Of a stretch of DNA of 64,000 nt, positions 25,549 through 33,679 are shown one piece after another. The stretch is from Rhodococcus koreensis (lineage in GTDB: Bacteria > Actinomycetota > Actinomycetes > Mycobacteriales > Mycobacteriaceae). The notes below the pieces were generated by a model. It saw only the letters and a program-made list of their open reading frames with translations. It was not told where the DNA came from and did no database searches. The stretch lies in NCBI RefSeq assembly GCF_900105905.1, contig NZ_FNSV01000005.1, positions 186,001 through 250,000 of the forward strand, written 5' to 3'. The stretch's first letter is position 1. Each line of letters starts with the position of its first letter. The translations under genes and the position numbers were made by a program.

Positions 25549-26988
25549 CTAGACGGCCTTGGGCACATTGGCGTACATACCGTCGTAGCGATTTTGGAAC
25601 AGCACGTGCACATCGGTGAACTCGTGCAAACCCGCAACCCCGTTCTCGACACCGATGCCGCTCCACTTGACTCCGCCGAAAGGGTTGGATGGCATGAGGA
25701 TGCAATGCGTGTTGATCCATGTCGTTCCAGCGATGATCTCACGCCCCACTGTGGCTCCGCGGTCCAGATCGCTTGTCCAGACCGACGAGCCCAGCCCGAA
25801 GTGGGAGTCGTTGGCACGCGCGACGGCGTCAGCCACGTCGTCGTAGGGCAGAACGGGCAGTGCCGGGCCGAACTGTTCCTCTGCCACGATCGACATCCCC
25901 TCATCGACATTGGCCAGGATGGTCGGCGCGTAAAAATAGCCTGGAGAGTCTGTCACTCGGCCGCCCGCCACCGCGACCGCGCCATTGGCGACGGCGTCGG
26001 CGACAAGCTCAGCGACCCGGCTTCGTTGCGGGAGGTTATTCAACGGTCCCATGGTCACGCCCGCGTCGAGGCCATTTCCGACTGCCGCAGCTGCGGCGTG
26101 CGCCGCAAGGGCATCAACGACATCGGAATACATCTTCCGCGGAACGTATGCCCTCTTGACCGCAACACAGACCTGCCCAGCGTTGGCCATCGAGCTGGCG
26201 TAGATTCCTGCAGCAACCGAGGCGGGCTCGGCGTCGTCGAGGACGATAGCGGGGTCGTTTCCACCCAGTTCGAGAGTGACGCGTTTCAGATCGGCCGCAG
26301 CAGCGGCCGCGACGTGCTTGCCGGTCTGGGTTGACCCGGTGAAGGTGATCTTGCGGATTGCCGGGTGCGCGGTCAGCTGAGCACCGAGTGGATCCAGTCC
26401 ACTCACCACATTCAGCACGCCGGCGGGTAGAACGCCAGCGAGCATTTCACCCACGCGCAACGTTGTCAGCGGCGTATACGGTGACGGCTTGAGTACCACC
26501 GTGTTGCCTGCCCGCAACGCTGGGGCCACCTTCCAGAACGCGAGCGCGATCGGGACGTTCCACGGAGTGATCGCAGCGACCGGACCTAGCGATTGGCGAT
26601 AGACCTCGACTCGTGCGAAGTCATCGTCCTGCAACAGTTCCGGCGGCGTCTCCAGTGCGGCGTAGTAACGCAACCAGCCCACTGCAGTCTCGATCTCCAT
26701 GACCGCATCCGAAAGGGGTTTGCCCTGCTCCATGGTCAGTAGTTCGCTCAGTTCCGAGGTCGAAGCCTCGAGTCGATCGGCCGCCTTGAGGAGGCATTCC
26801 CGACGGGCGCCCTCGTCGGTGCGCCACGTGCGGTACGCCGATGTCGCGGCCTTGATTGCCCGCTCCAGTTCGCCCTCCGAGCAGGCTGGTGCCTGCGCGA
26901 AGGCGAGGCCGGTAGCAGGGTTTGAAACGTCGAATGTCGTGGATCCTGAATACAGTTCGCCGTCGATAGTCATCGAGAAACTCTTCAT
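25549..26988 (-). CDS. NAD(P)-dependent aldehyde dehydrogenase (copy 3)
   Basis: This intact 479-residue ALDH starts MKSFSMTIDGELYSG. It has TPWNVPIALAFWKVAPALRA, the base Glu in LELGGNDPA and the nucleophile Cys in GQVCVAVKR. The ATG at 26988 follows AGGAATCGAC; a longer frame extends into the operator region and is rejected. It is monocistronic behind a promoter with three AAC-N3-GTT operators and divergent from TetR copy 2. That mirrors the ALDH1/TetR1 arrangement at the left end of the window, so the two ALDH-TetR pairs look like a duplication. The substrate probably resembles that of copy 1. Confidence 0.95.
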   Translation of the reverse strand: MKSFSMTIDGELYSGSTTFDVSNPATGLAFAQAPACSEGELERAIKAATSAYRTWRTDEGARRECLLKAADRLEASTSELSELLTMEQGKPLSDAVMEIETAVGWLRYYAALETPPELLQDDDFARVEVYRQSLGPVAAITPWNVPIALAFWKVAPALRAGNTVVLKPSPYTPLTTLRVGEMLAGVLPAGVLNVVSGLDPLGAQLTAHPAIRKITFTGSTQTGKHVAAAAAADLKRVTLELGGNDPAIVLDDAEPASVAAGIYASSMANAGQVCVAVKRAYVPRKMYSDVVDALAAHAAAAAVGNGLDAGVTMGPLNNLPQRSRVAELVADAVANGAVAVAGGRVTDSPGYFYAPTILANVDEGMSIVAEEQFGPALPVLPYDDVADAVARANDSHFGLGSSVWTSDLDRGATVGREIIAGTTWINTHCILMPSNPFGGVKWSGIGVENGVAGLHEFTDVHVLFQNRYDGMYANVPKAV

Positions 26989-27089
26989 GTCGATTCCTGT
27001 CACTGAGGTGGTCGGTGCGCCGCGTAGAGACAAGTGGAGTTCCACGACTTTCTCCGCGTTGCTTAAAAATTCTGGTGTGCAACATCATT

Positions 27090-27164
27090 AACCGCGTTGC
27101 AGATATGTAACCATGTTTGTAACTACGTTCTATCAACGCTACTTGTGACCCAGAGCACTGTCAA
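27090..27164 (-). promoter_or_regulatory. Promoter with three AAC-N3-GTT operators, upstream of ALDH copy 3
   Basis: On the minus strand TTGACA (27159-27164), a 17-base spacer and TAGCGT (27136-27141) are followed by operators at 27121-27129, 27109-27117 and 27090-27098. This is the densest operator array in the window. Confidence 0.78.
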
Positions 27165-27222
27165 TGACCACATCGCACACACTCCTCCAGGGCCCGGAAG
27201 CAGGTACACCAAGGCACGCCGC

Positions 27223-27266
27223 TTGAATGACGGGATAGCGCAGTCTACTCTGGATAGAACACGGTT
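27223..27266 (+). promoter_or_regulatory. Promoter with AAC-N3-GTT operator, upstream of TetR copy 2
   Basis: TTGAAT (27223-27228), a 17-base spacer and TACTCT (27246-27251) are followed six bases later by the perfect palindrome GAACACGGTTC, operator core 27258-27266. This implies autoregulation of the TetR gene that starts at 27302. Confidence 0.75.
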
Positions 27267-27301
27267 CTGAACCTCACTTCAACTCTGCATGGGGGTATGT
27301 C

Positions 27302-27925
27302 ATGTCGTCGATCGACGCCAGCGCTCGACATTCCGCGTCGCTACCGCCGTGGATTGCTCCGCGCCGCACTCAGCAGGCACGCTACGAGCGAATACTGCAG
27401 GCGACCATCGAACTCGCCCAGGGAGGTTCCGACGCGGTTCAGATGAGAGCCGTCGCGGAGAGGTCGGGCGTTGCCCTCGGCACTGTCTACACTTACTTTC
27501 AGTCCCGTGATAATTTGCTGCACTGCGCCGTCGGAGCCTGGAACGTCGCTGTCGCCGAGAGAGCCTCCGGCGCCTCTAACGGGGTGAGCTCGCGAGGAAT
27601 CGAACAGTTGGAGGGCGAGATCATCCGGGGAGTTGATCTTTTCCTGGAACAGCCCGGACTTCTCGAGGCGTTCGTGAAGTCGACGCTGTCGAGTGACCCA
27701 GCCGTCGTCGAAGCACGCAAACGGGTCACATGGGACTGGGCAACGGCAAGCCCCAGCCTGGCCTTGCTGGGGCCCGAGAACGCGAGGCTGGCGACCGACC
27801 TCCTTGACCACACCTTCTACGCTGGAACCGTTCGGTGGTCCTTCGGCCAGGTCGAGCTTTCGGACGTACGCGAGCAACTCCGCCGAGTTGTCGGAGTGCT
27901 GATCCGTACCTCGACTTCGCCGTGA
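27302..27925 (+). CDS. TetR-family regulator, KstR-like (copy 2)
   Basis: This 207-residue paralog of the TetR at 3442 has near-identical HTH residues (DAVQMRAVAERSGVALGTVY, then TYFQSRD) and a similar C-terminal domain ending SFGQVELSDVREQLRRVVGVL. The shared recognition helix predicts the same DNA site. It is preceded by an operator-bearing promoter, so it is likely self-repressed, and it is divergent from ALDH copy 3. The ATG at 27302 has a G-rich leader. It is the best single candidate for the repressor of the AAC-N3-GTT regulon; the difference in ligand domains suggests the two copies may sense different intermediates. Confidence 0.93.
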   Translation: MSSIDASARHSASLPPWIAPRRTQQARYERILQATIELAQGGSDAVQMRAVAERSGVALGTVYTYFQSRDNLLHCAVGAWNVAVAERASGASNGVSSRGIEQLEGEIIRGVDLFLEQPGLLEAFVKSTLSSDPAVVEARKRVTWDWATASPSLALLGPENARLATDLLDHTFYAGTVRWSFGQVELSDVREQLRRVVGVLIRTSTSP

Positions 27926-28311
27926 GCACACACAGGCAGCCGCTCCCGGCAACCTCGCGGGGCCGGCGCCACAGACCTTCACAACGAGGGCTCCCGCGAC
28001 GATCAGGCAAGACCGCGCCAGCGTCCCCCCGTAGCGAGCCAATAGTTTGTCAATTCTCCATGCACCGCTGCACCTCGCCGGCAGCATCGGCGGCACCGAG
28101 ATCCTGAATCTTGCTGTAGTGCCAGGCGATTCCAAAAGTAATGGATCTGATGTGCGGGGTCCGGCGGAGTGAAGTCCTCGACCACCAGGCCCCCACACGC
28201 ACCGAACTGTCGGCGTCCGGAGACGAAGTTGCGGGATCAACCAGACCGTTGCGTCGCTCAACGCTTGGGCGATCACCGATGCAACCCTGGCGCCCGTCCC
28301 TGCGGGTGGCG

Positions 28312-28345
28312 GCCCGCACCCGGCGGGCAGGCTTCGGGTGCGGGC
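28312..28345. terminator. Hairpin between convergent TetR and P450 genes
   Basis: Perfect 11-base arms GCCCGCACCCG and CGGGTGCGGGC enclose a 12-base loop, 34 bases past the P450 stop. The rest of 27926-28378 shows no gene. Confidence 0.7.
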
Positions 28346-28378
28346 GAACCTCATTGGACGCCAGGTTACTACTGACCG

Positions 28379-29644
28379 CTACACCCGGACGGGGAGACGC
28401 TTGATGGCGTTGAGGAACCGGCTCTTCAGGTACTGCGGCTCACCCACCTCAATGTGGGGGGCTTGCACCAGGAGTTCACGGAACAGGGCGCGGAGCTGCA
28501 TCTTCGCGATCTGGTTGCCGAGGCAGTAGTGAATTCCGCCGCCGCCGAACCCGACGTGGGGGTTGGGGTTGCGCGAGAGAATGAATTCCGAGGGTCGTTC
28601 GAAGACCGTCTCGTCCCGATTCCCGGAACTGTAGAACATGGCCACCTTGTCGCCAGCAGTGATCTTTGCTCCACGAATCTCGGTGTCAATGAGTGCAATA
28701 CGAGCAAAGCACTGCACGGGTGTGGCATATCGGACGAATTCCTCGATAGCACCGTTGATACGTCCATCGTAGTCCTCGAGCAACCACTGGCGCTGTTCGG
28801 GGAACCGGGACAGTGCGAGCATCGAATGTGAAGTGGTCTGCTTTGTCGTGTCGTTGCCCGCTGTCGACAGGAGGACCATGAAGGCCCCGATCTCCTGATC
28901 GGTCATTCGATGTCCATCGACCTCGGCCTCGACGATGAGGGTGATGAGATCATCCTTCGGGTGCTTCCGACGATCCCTCGCCACCTCGATCGCAGCCGCA
29001 TGCAAGAGCTTGACCTGCTCCCCGATGAAGGCGCCCAGATCGTCGACCCCCACCAGTTCGGAAGGGTCGGTAGCAGCGAACATTGCCTCTGCGGCCTTCG
29101 CGACCGGTTCTCTTTCGGACTCGGGGATCCCGATGAGATCGGAGACGGTGCGCATAGGAAGCTGGGACGAGCACGCGGCTACGAAGTCGACCTCGCCGGA
29201 ACCGACGAGACTTCCCACGATGTCCCGAGCATCTGCCTCGATCTTGTCTTTGAGCCGCGCGAGATGCTTCGGCGTGAATGCCGAGCTGATAATTCTCCGG
29301 TAGAGCGTGTGACGCGGCGGATCCATCACCAGAAACAAGCTGGTCTGGTCATCCAGGTTTGTTGGGATGGGTTCGACCGACACGTTGCCCGTCACTGCCG
29401 ATGAGAAGATTTCCGGATGCTTGCTCACGTACGAGATGTCCTCGATACGTGTAGTCGCCCAGAAACCTTTCTCGCCGTGCGGATAGCCGGGATCCATCGG
29501 AGGATGCCACGAGATCGTAGGCTCGCGGCGGAGTTTGGCGAACGTTGCGTCACGTTCGTCGAACGACTGGCCCCAGAAATCCCACGACGAGATGTCGATG
29601 TCGTGGAACGGACGGGTGGAAGGTGCGATTGCGGGCTGTGTCAT
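28379..29644 (-). CDS. Cytochrome P450 (copy 2)
   Basis: This 421-residue P450 is strongly similar along its whole length to copy 1 at 14438, including DIDISSWDFW at the N-terminus, the I-helix AGNDTTKQTTSH and heme loop GFGGGGIHYCLGNQIAKMQ. Differences concentrate in segments likely to line the substrate pocket. It is controlled by an AAC-N3-GTT promoter about 170 bases upstream, unlike copy 1. It is therefore the P450 that belongs to the regulon holding the ferredoxin (5339) and reductase (40355). Probable role: first hydroxylation of the substrate or terminal oxidation of a side chain. Confidence 0.96.
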   Translation of the reverse strand: MTQPAIAPSTRPFHDIDISSWDFWGQSFDERDATFAKLRREPTISWHPPMDPGYPHGEKGFWATTRIEDISYVSKHPEIFSSAVTGNVSVEPIPTNLDDQTSLFLVMDPPRHTLYRRIISSAFTPKHLARLKDKIEADARDIVGSLVGSGEVDFVAACSSQLPMRTVSDLIGIPESEREPVAKAAEAMFAATDPSELVGVDDLGAFIGEQVKLLHAAAIEVARDRRKHPKDDLITLIVEAEVDGHRMTDQEIGAFMVLLSTAGNDTTKQTTSHSMLALSRFPEQRQWLLEDYDGRINGAIEEFVRYATPVQCFARIALIDTEIRGAKITAGDKVAMFYSSGNRDETVFERPSEFILSRNPNPHVGFGGGGIHYCLGNQIAKMQLRALFRELLVQAPHIEVGEPQYLKSRFLNAIKRLPVRV

Positions 29645-29814
29645 GGTCGGGCTTCCTCAGCTGAGATGTTCTGTGAATGAGAGGTCGAGTCGTCTGGGTG
29701 ACGGTCCGAGCCAAGGCTGTGGTCTGCGGTCCGAGAGTCAGTCGTTTCATGTGTTGCACTGATCGTCGCGGTGACGGTGTACTCCGAGCGGTCCAGACAA
29801 GGAACTTAATTTAG

Positions 29815-29863
29815 AACTCGGTTACAGTGATGTAAGTTACAGTTCTCCGCGGCGAGTTGTCAA
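29815..29863 (-). promoter_or_regulatory. Promoter with AAC-N3-GTT operator, upstream of P450 copy 2
   Basis: On the minus strand TTGACA (29858-29863), an 18-base spacer and TAACTT (29834-29839) are followed by the operator at 29815-29823. The stretch from the -10 through ACATCACTGTAAC is almost identical to the promoter at 31263. Confidence 0.76.
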
Positions 29864-29935
29864 CGCTTCAGCCAGATCTGCGGACGGACACCGCGCAGCG
29901 CGCTCCTTATAGCCTCACCGCCGCCGGCCACCCCC

Positions 29936-30991
29936 TCAGCGGTCTATGCGGGCTTCGATCCCGGCATACCTTGCAAGGACGTTGGCCAGTCTCGGGATGC
30001 CGGCGTCGGGCTCTGCGCGATCCGGCTGCCCTTCCCGAAGAATTGACAGTTTGATTCGAAGCACAGCGAGTCGGAGAGAAGCAAAGACCATGTAATAGCC
30101 GATGTCCGCGATCTCCCGACCAAGGAGCTTTGCGTAGCGTGAGGTCGTTTCCTCGACCGTCGGCGCGCTCATCCCCATCCACTCGGACGTTTGATGTTCC
30201 CCTTCCAGCCACCACGCCAGATCCACCTCGGCAGGGCCCAGACAGACCTGCTCGAAATCGAGAATCGCGCTGCAAGCGAAATCGCTGGTAAACAACTGAT
30301 TGCCCCGCCGGGCGTCACCCCAGACAATCCCTTTCGGTGGAAGCACCAGCGGCTTGCTCCGCTGCAGCCACTCGAGGGCGACCTCGATGATCGGATACGA
30401 TTCGCCACCTCGAACCCAGTTGTAATACTCCCAGTAGTAGTGCAACTGTTGATCGATTGGATCGGACCCTCGCTCGGGCTGCTCGAGGAAGTCGAGGCGG
30501 AGCCGCTCCGGGTCCGCACGGTGCATTTCGGCCATTGCGGCCAGTCCATTCCACCACAACATTTCCCGACCCTCTTCACCGATGGCACTTACCCACTCCA
30601 GCCCGATCTGACCCGTCTCACCACAAGCCTTCTCCATGACATAGAAGCGGGCGCCGAGAAACTCACGATTCGATTCGAAACCCACGGTCCGGGGCACGGG
30701 CGTCGCGGTGTGTCGTCCAAGCGCTTCCATCACCCGGTACTGCTCTTCAAAATTGGTATCCAAGAACAGTTGGTACTTCTCGTTGGGCTCGATCCGAACC
30801 ACCATGCCCTCGGTGCGCTCCGCGCCATCCTTCTCGTACGTCAGGTCGAACGTGAGCAGTTCGGCCGAGAATCCCTGCGGGAACCCCTGCAGATCACCTA
30901 CTCTCAAACTTTGACCTGCAGGGTAAGCAATCTCCATCCATCGCTGCAATACTTCTCGCGCCTGGACCAGATCACGCTGAACGGGAATCAT
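29936..30991 (-). CDS. APH-fold phosphotransferase family protein (copy 2)
   Basis: This 351-residue protein has the aminoglycoside-phosphotransferase/choline-kinase fold. The catalytic loop reads IVWGDARRGNQLF, so the usual HGD histidine is Trp while Asp226 and Asn231 are kept. The metal-binding AILDFE (Asp245) is intact, followed by GPAEVDLAWW. It is only distantly related to copy 1 at 5677. The ATG at 30991 is close to a weak GGTGAGGA leader. It lies alone between the P450 promoter and the AttH-like gene. Kinase activity is probable but unproven; an acyl-CoA or hydroxy-acid substrate is suggested only by context. Confidence 0.82.
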   Translation of the reverse strand: MIPVQRDLVQAREVLQRWMEIAYPAGQSLRVGDLQGFPQGFSAELLTFDLTYEKDGAERTEGMVVRIEPNEKYQLFLDTNFEEQYRVMEALGRHTATPVPRTVGFESNREFLGARFYVMEKACGETGQIGLEWVSAIGEEGREMLWWNGLAAMAEMHRADPERLRLDFLEQPERGSDPIDQQLHYYWEYYNWVRGGESYPIIEVALEWLQRSKPLVLPPKGIVWGDARRGNQLFTSDFACSAILDFEQVCLGPAEVDLAWWLEGEHQTSEWMGMSAPTVEETTSRYAKLLGREIADIGYYMVFASLRLAVLRIKLSILREGQPDRAEPDAGIPRLANVLARYAGIEARIDR

Positions 30992-31262
30992 TCCTCACCA
31001 TTCTTTCGGTTTCGTGTTGTGTTGTTTTGCCACTAGAGGGTGCAGCGCACGCCACGGCGCGCGGGAAACCCGCGCCTGCACACCCGGTCGACACGATTGC
31101 CACAGCGACAAGACCGAGTGCCCAGCGCCCCCGGTTCGGCGCCACAGTAGGCGGAGAGCCCAATCCCACAAAGACGGATCAGCCCCAAGCGCGATCTGAC
31201 AGCTACCACGGATCTGCAGCGAACGAACGGTTGTGCTCGCCGACGCTTCCCGCTCTCCGCCG

Positions 31263-31323
31263 TTGACAGTTTCTCGCGCAGGACTGTAATCTACATCACT
31301 GTAACCCCGTTAGTAACAATGTT
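31263..31323 (+). promoter_or_regulatory. Promoter with two AAC-N3-GTT operators, upstream of AttH-like gene
   Basis: TTGACA (31263-31268), an 18-base spacer and TAATCT (31287-31292) are followed by operators at 31303-31311 and 31315-31323. Bases 30992-31262 show no gene and no matching promoter for the minus-strand kinase. Confidence 0.76.
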
Positions 31324-31485
31324 TCAATACCCGCTTTGGTTTCCATCGAGTTGTTCGGACGCAAAGGGGTCGCGACGACTTGTGTGCGAAGCGTCCGCTC
31401 GCTTCCGGCCACTCGCGCTAGCCCCACCGCCGGAAACGCACTCGCGAGTCACGTTGCGTCGCAGAGGAAAAACGAAAGGTAAAAG

Positions 31486-32577
31486 GTGAAGACTTCCTTG
31501 CTCACGGAGCACGACGATCTGTTTGTGCATCAGTCACAATTGCCGCTAGCGCAACCCGCCACGACAGACCCACGGTTCTTCGAGCGTTGCTACTTCAACG
31601 TGCACGACCAGCAGGGAGACTTCTCGCTGTGCATTGGCCTCGGCTCGTACCCGAACCTGAATACCATGGACGGTTTCGCAGTCGGGGTCACCAAGTCAGA
31701 TACCCAGCAGCACAATGCGCGCTTCTTTCGTGAGCTCCATGGCGATCCCGCCCGTCTCGAGGTCGGCGCGCTACGCCTCGACGTAGTCGAGCCGATGAGC
31801 CGATGGCGGTTGCGGATGGGTCCAAACCCATACAATATCGAGTTCGAACTGGAGATGCATGCGCGATTCGATCCGTGGGACACCCGCTTGCGTGCAATCC
31901 ATGAGGGGGTGCTGGTCTGGGACTACGCGACCTTCGTCCAGGCAACCACCTACAGCGGCCAGATCCGGATCGGCGATCGAGTCTTCGAGAGCGACGACTT
32001 TTCAGGATGCCGCGACCGGTCCTTCGGGCTACGACCCGTCGGGGGCGTGCCACTTCCCGCGGGTGCGAAAGTTCCTCACGGAGCACACTATTGGCTGAAT
32101 CCCCAGTTTGTGGATTCGTCCTATTTCGTACTCTACATGGAGACCAATTCGGGTGAGCCACTGTTGATCGAAGGGGGAATCCGGGGCGGCAAGTACGACG
32201 GGCGCCGGTTCGTTGCACTGGAACACGACCTGAAACTGCGGGACGGCATCCGAATCCATCGGGAGGGAACTTTCCGACTCACCGACGACGCGGGGCATGT
32301 ACACGAATTGCATACGCAAGCTGCACTGCCGGGCCTCTACCTGCTCGGCGGAGGCTACTTCGGGTCGCAAGGCAAGCCGCTCGGGGACCTCACCGAGGGA
32401 GACAAGTACGACGTGACCTCCGATGATCCGAAAGTGTTGGGTCAGTACTTGGCGGATTACGGTGCCGATCAGCCCGGACTGTTCACATTGTCGGAGACCG
32501 GGGAGCAGGGTTACGGCATGTTGGAGTACCAGCTCGGCCACGACCTCGAAAGGTATCCGGCGAACGGTCTCCACTGA
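31486..32577 (+). CDS. AttH/CrtC-like beta-barrel protein of unknown function
   Basis: This 363-residue soluble protein has a two-domain beta-rich pattern. The motif SGCRDRSFGLRP near residue 175, the WxxxMGPNPYNIEFELEM strand region and the late GYGMLEYQLGH resemble the lipocalin-like AttH/CrtC (carotenoid hydratase-like) and DUF7064/7065 families. Members often lie in catabolic clusters with APH-fold kinases, and one is adjacent here. No catalytic residues can be assigned. The start is GTG at 31486 behind GAAAGGT. It is under an AAC-N3-GTT promoter, so it belongs to the regulon. A hydratase or isomerase on a terpenoid-like compound is speculative. Confidence 0.75.
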   Translation: MKTSLLTEHDDLFVHQSQLPLAQPATTDPRFFERCYFNVHDQQGDFSLCIGLGSYPNLNTMDGFAVGVTKSDTQQHNARFFRELHGDPARLEVGALRLDVVEPMSRWRLRMGPNPYNIEFELEMHARFDPWDTRLRAIHEGVLVWDYATFVQATTYSGQIRIGDRVFESDDFSGCRDRSFGLRPVGGVPLPAGAKVPHGAHYWLNPQFVDSSYFVLYMETNSGEPLLIEGGIRGGKYDGRRFVALEHDLKLRDGIRIHREGTFRLTDDAGHVHELHTQAALPGLYLLGGGYFGSQGKPLGDLTEGDKYDVTSDDPKVLGQYLADYGADQPGLFTLSETGEQGYGMLEYQLGHDLERYPANGLH

Positions 32578-32639
32578 CGATGGCTGTGAGCTCTGGACGT
32601 CCTCTCTGTCCCCGCTCACGGCCGGGCTCCGAGTCCGGT

Positions 32640-32990
32640 CAGAAGGTTGCGGTGAGGCCGCCGTCCAGAGCGAGCGCGTCGCCAGCATGTAGCACGAGGA
32701 CGGTGACACCAGGAATAGCGGGTTGGCAAGGTCCCGAGTCCGTACCCGCGGGCGTACGCACACCGGAAACCCAGAAGTCCGCGCTGCCGGCTCGATCACC
32801 CCCGGGGCCGCGAAAACCTGGGCGGTGGCACTGATCTCCTCGCCTTCGATCGAGGAAGAAGGGTCGACGCGGTTCGCCACGACTCCTCGGGCCCGCGTGG
32901 AATCCACAAGGCCCGCCCGCCGCGGTAATTTGCCGACGCGGCCGCCATTGACAGTGATCTGTGCCACGTGTAGGTTCCAAATTAGAACAT
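32640..32990 (-). pseudogene. Decayed short-chain dehydrogenase C-terminus
   Basis: The minus strand preserves an SDR tail split over two frames: DLANPLFLVSPSS in one, and AGDALALDGGLTATF with the stop in the other, which together match the usual end of classical SDRs. Upstream fragments (ARGVVANRVDPSS) may be the Rossmann C-terminal half. The promoter of the GxW paralog 2 operon overlaps its 5' end. Confidence 0.6.
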
Positions 32991-33006
32991 AGTTCATAAC
33001 TAGGTT
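32948..33006 (+). promoter_or_regulatory. Promoter with two AAC-N3-GTT operators, upstream of GxW paralog 2
   Basis: TTGACA (32948-32953), a 17-base spacer and TAGGTT (32971-32976) are followed by operators at 32986-32994 and 32998-33006. The second ends about 20 bases before the start codon. Confidence 0.77.
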
Positions 33007-33026
33007 TCAGAAGAAAGGTTGCGCGA

Positions 33027-33539
33027 ATGCCCGAGGACATAGACGCGTCCGGGTTCAACGGCAAATGGAGGATGGACCTGGATCGATCGAAGATCTGGGA
33101 TGCCGCTCGTGGCGAATGGGCGCCCGAGGTCTTGGCCGATCAGCGCCTCGAAATTCGCACCGAAGGTGACGTCATGTACTACAAGATCTCAGTTGGGATC
33201 AGCAGCGACCTGACAGTACATTCCACCTATACCTGCAGGTTCGGTGATTCGAAGTGGGCGCCATACATGGTTGAGTCCATCGACGGAGATGCAAACCACG
33301 AGAAGCTGACTCCCAACGATCTGCCCAAATCAGGAATGAAGTTGGGTGAGGCAAGCGCATACGTCAAGCAGGTGTACGTCGATCCTCGAACGCAGTACCG
33401 CATCACCAAGAACCCAGACGGAACGGCGCAGTACGTCATGCTGCGCCGACTGTCGGCGGATGGCAGGACCAACACCGGCTACGTCCTGGACACAAACGGC
33501 GTCGCAACGATCGCGAAGGTATTCGTCCGCGAATCGTGA
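33027..33539 (+). CDS. Uncharacterised GxW family protein, paralog 2
   Basis: This 170-residue cytoplasmic protein has FNGKWRMDLDRSKIWD at the N-terminus, KWAPYMVESIDGDANHEKL in the middle and YRITKNPDGTAQYVMLRRLS near the end. It is very close to paralog 3 at 35381 and more distant from paralog 1 at 9936. Strand-rich predicted structure and the early GxW suggest a calycin-like barrel; no characterised family was recognised. The ATG at 33027 follows GAAAGG. It is first in an operon with the acyl-CoA synthetase and paralog 3, behind two AAC-N3-GTT operators, so it is co-regulated with P450 copy 2 and ALDH copy 3. A binding protein or cofactor-free enzyme for the cyclic substrate is possible. 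Confidence 0.82.
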   Translation: MPEDIDASGFNGKWRMDLDRSKIWDAARGEWAPEVLADQRLEIRTEGDVMYYKISVGISSDLTVHSTYTCRFGDSKWAPYMVESIDGDANHEKLTPNDLPKSGMKLGEASAYVKQVYVDPRTQYRITKNPDGTAQYVMLRRLSADGRTNTGYVLDTNGVATIAKVFVRES

Positions 33540-33679
33540 CGTCTGTATGCACGAGCGGGCGGCAGACCGGGCCCGGTGCAATCTGTCGAGGCCTGGGCGG
33601 TGCCCCGGATCGCACCAGTTCGACCCGTTCGCGGCATGCCTGAGCGAATTCCTATAGCAAGCAGTCCTGGAGGCAAACA

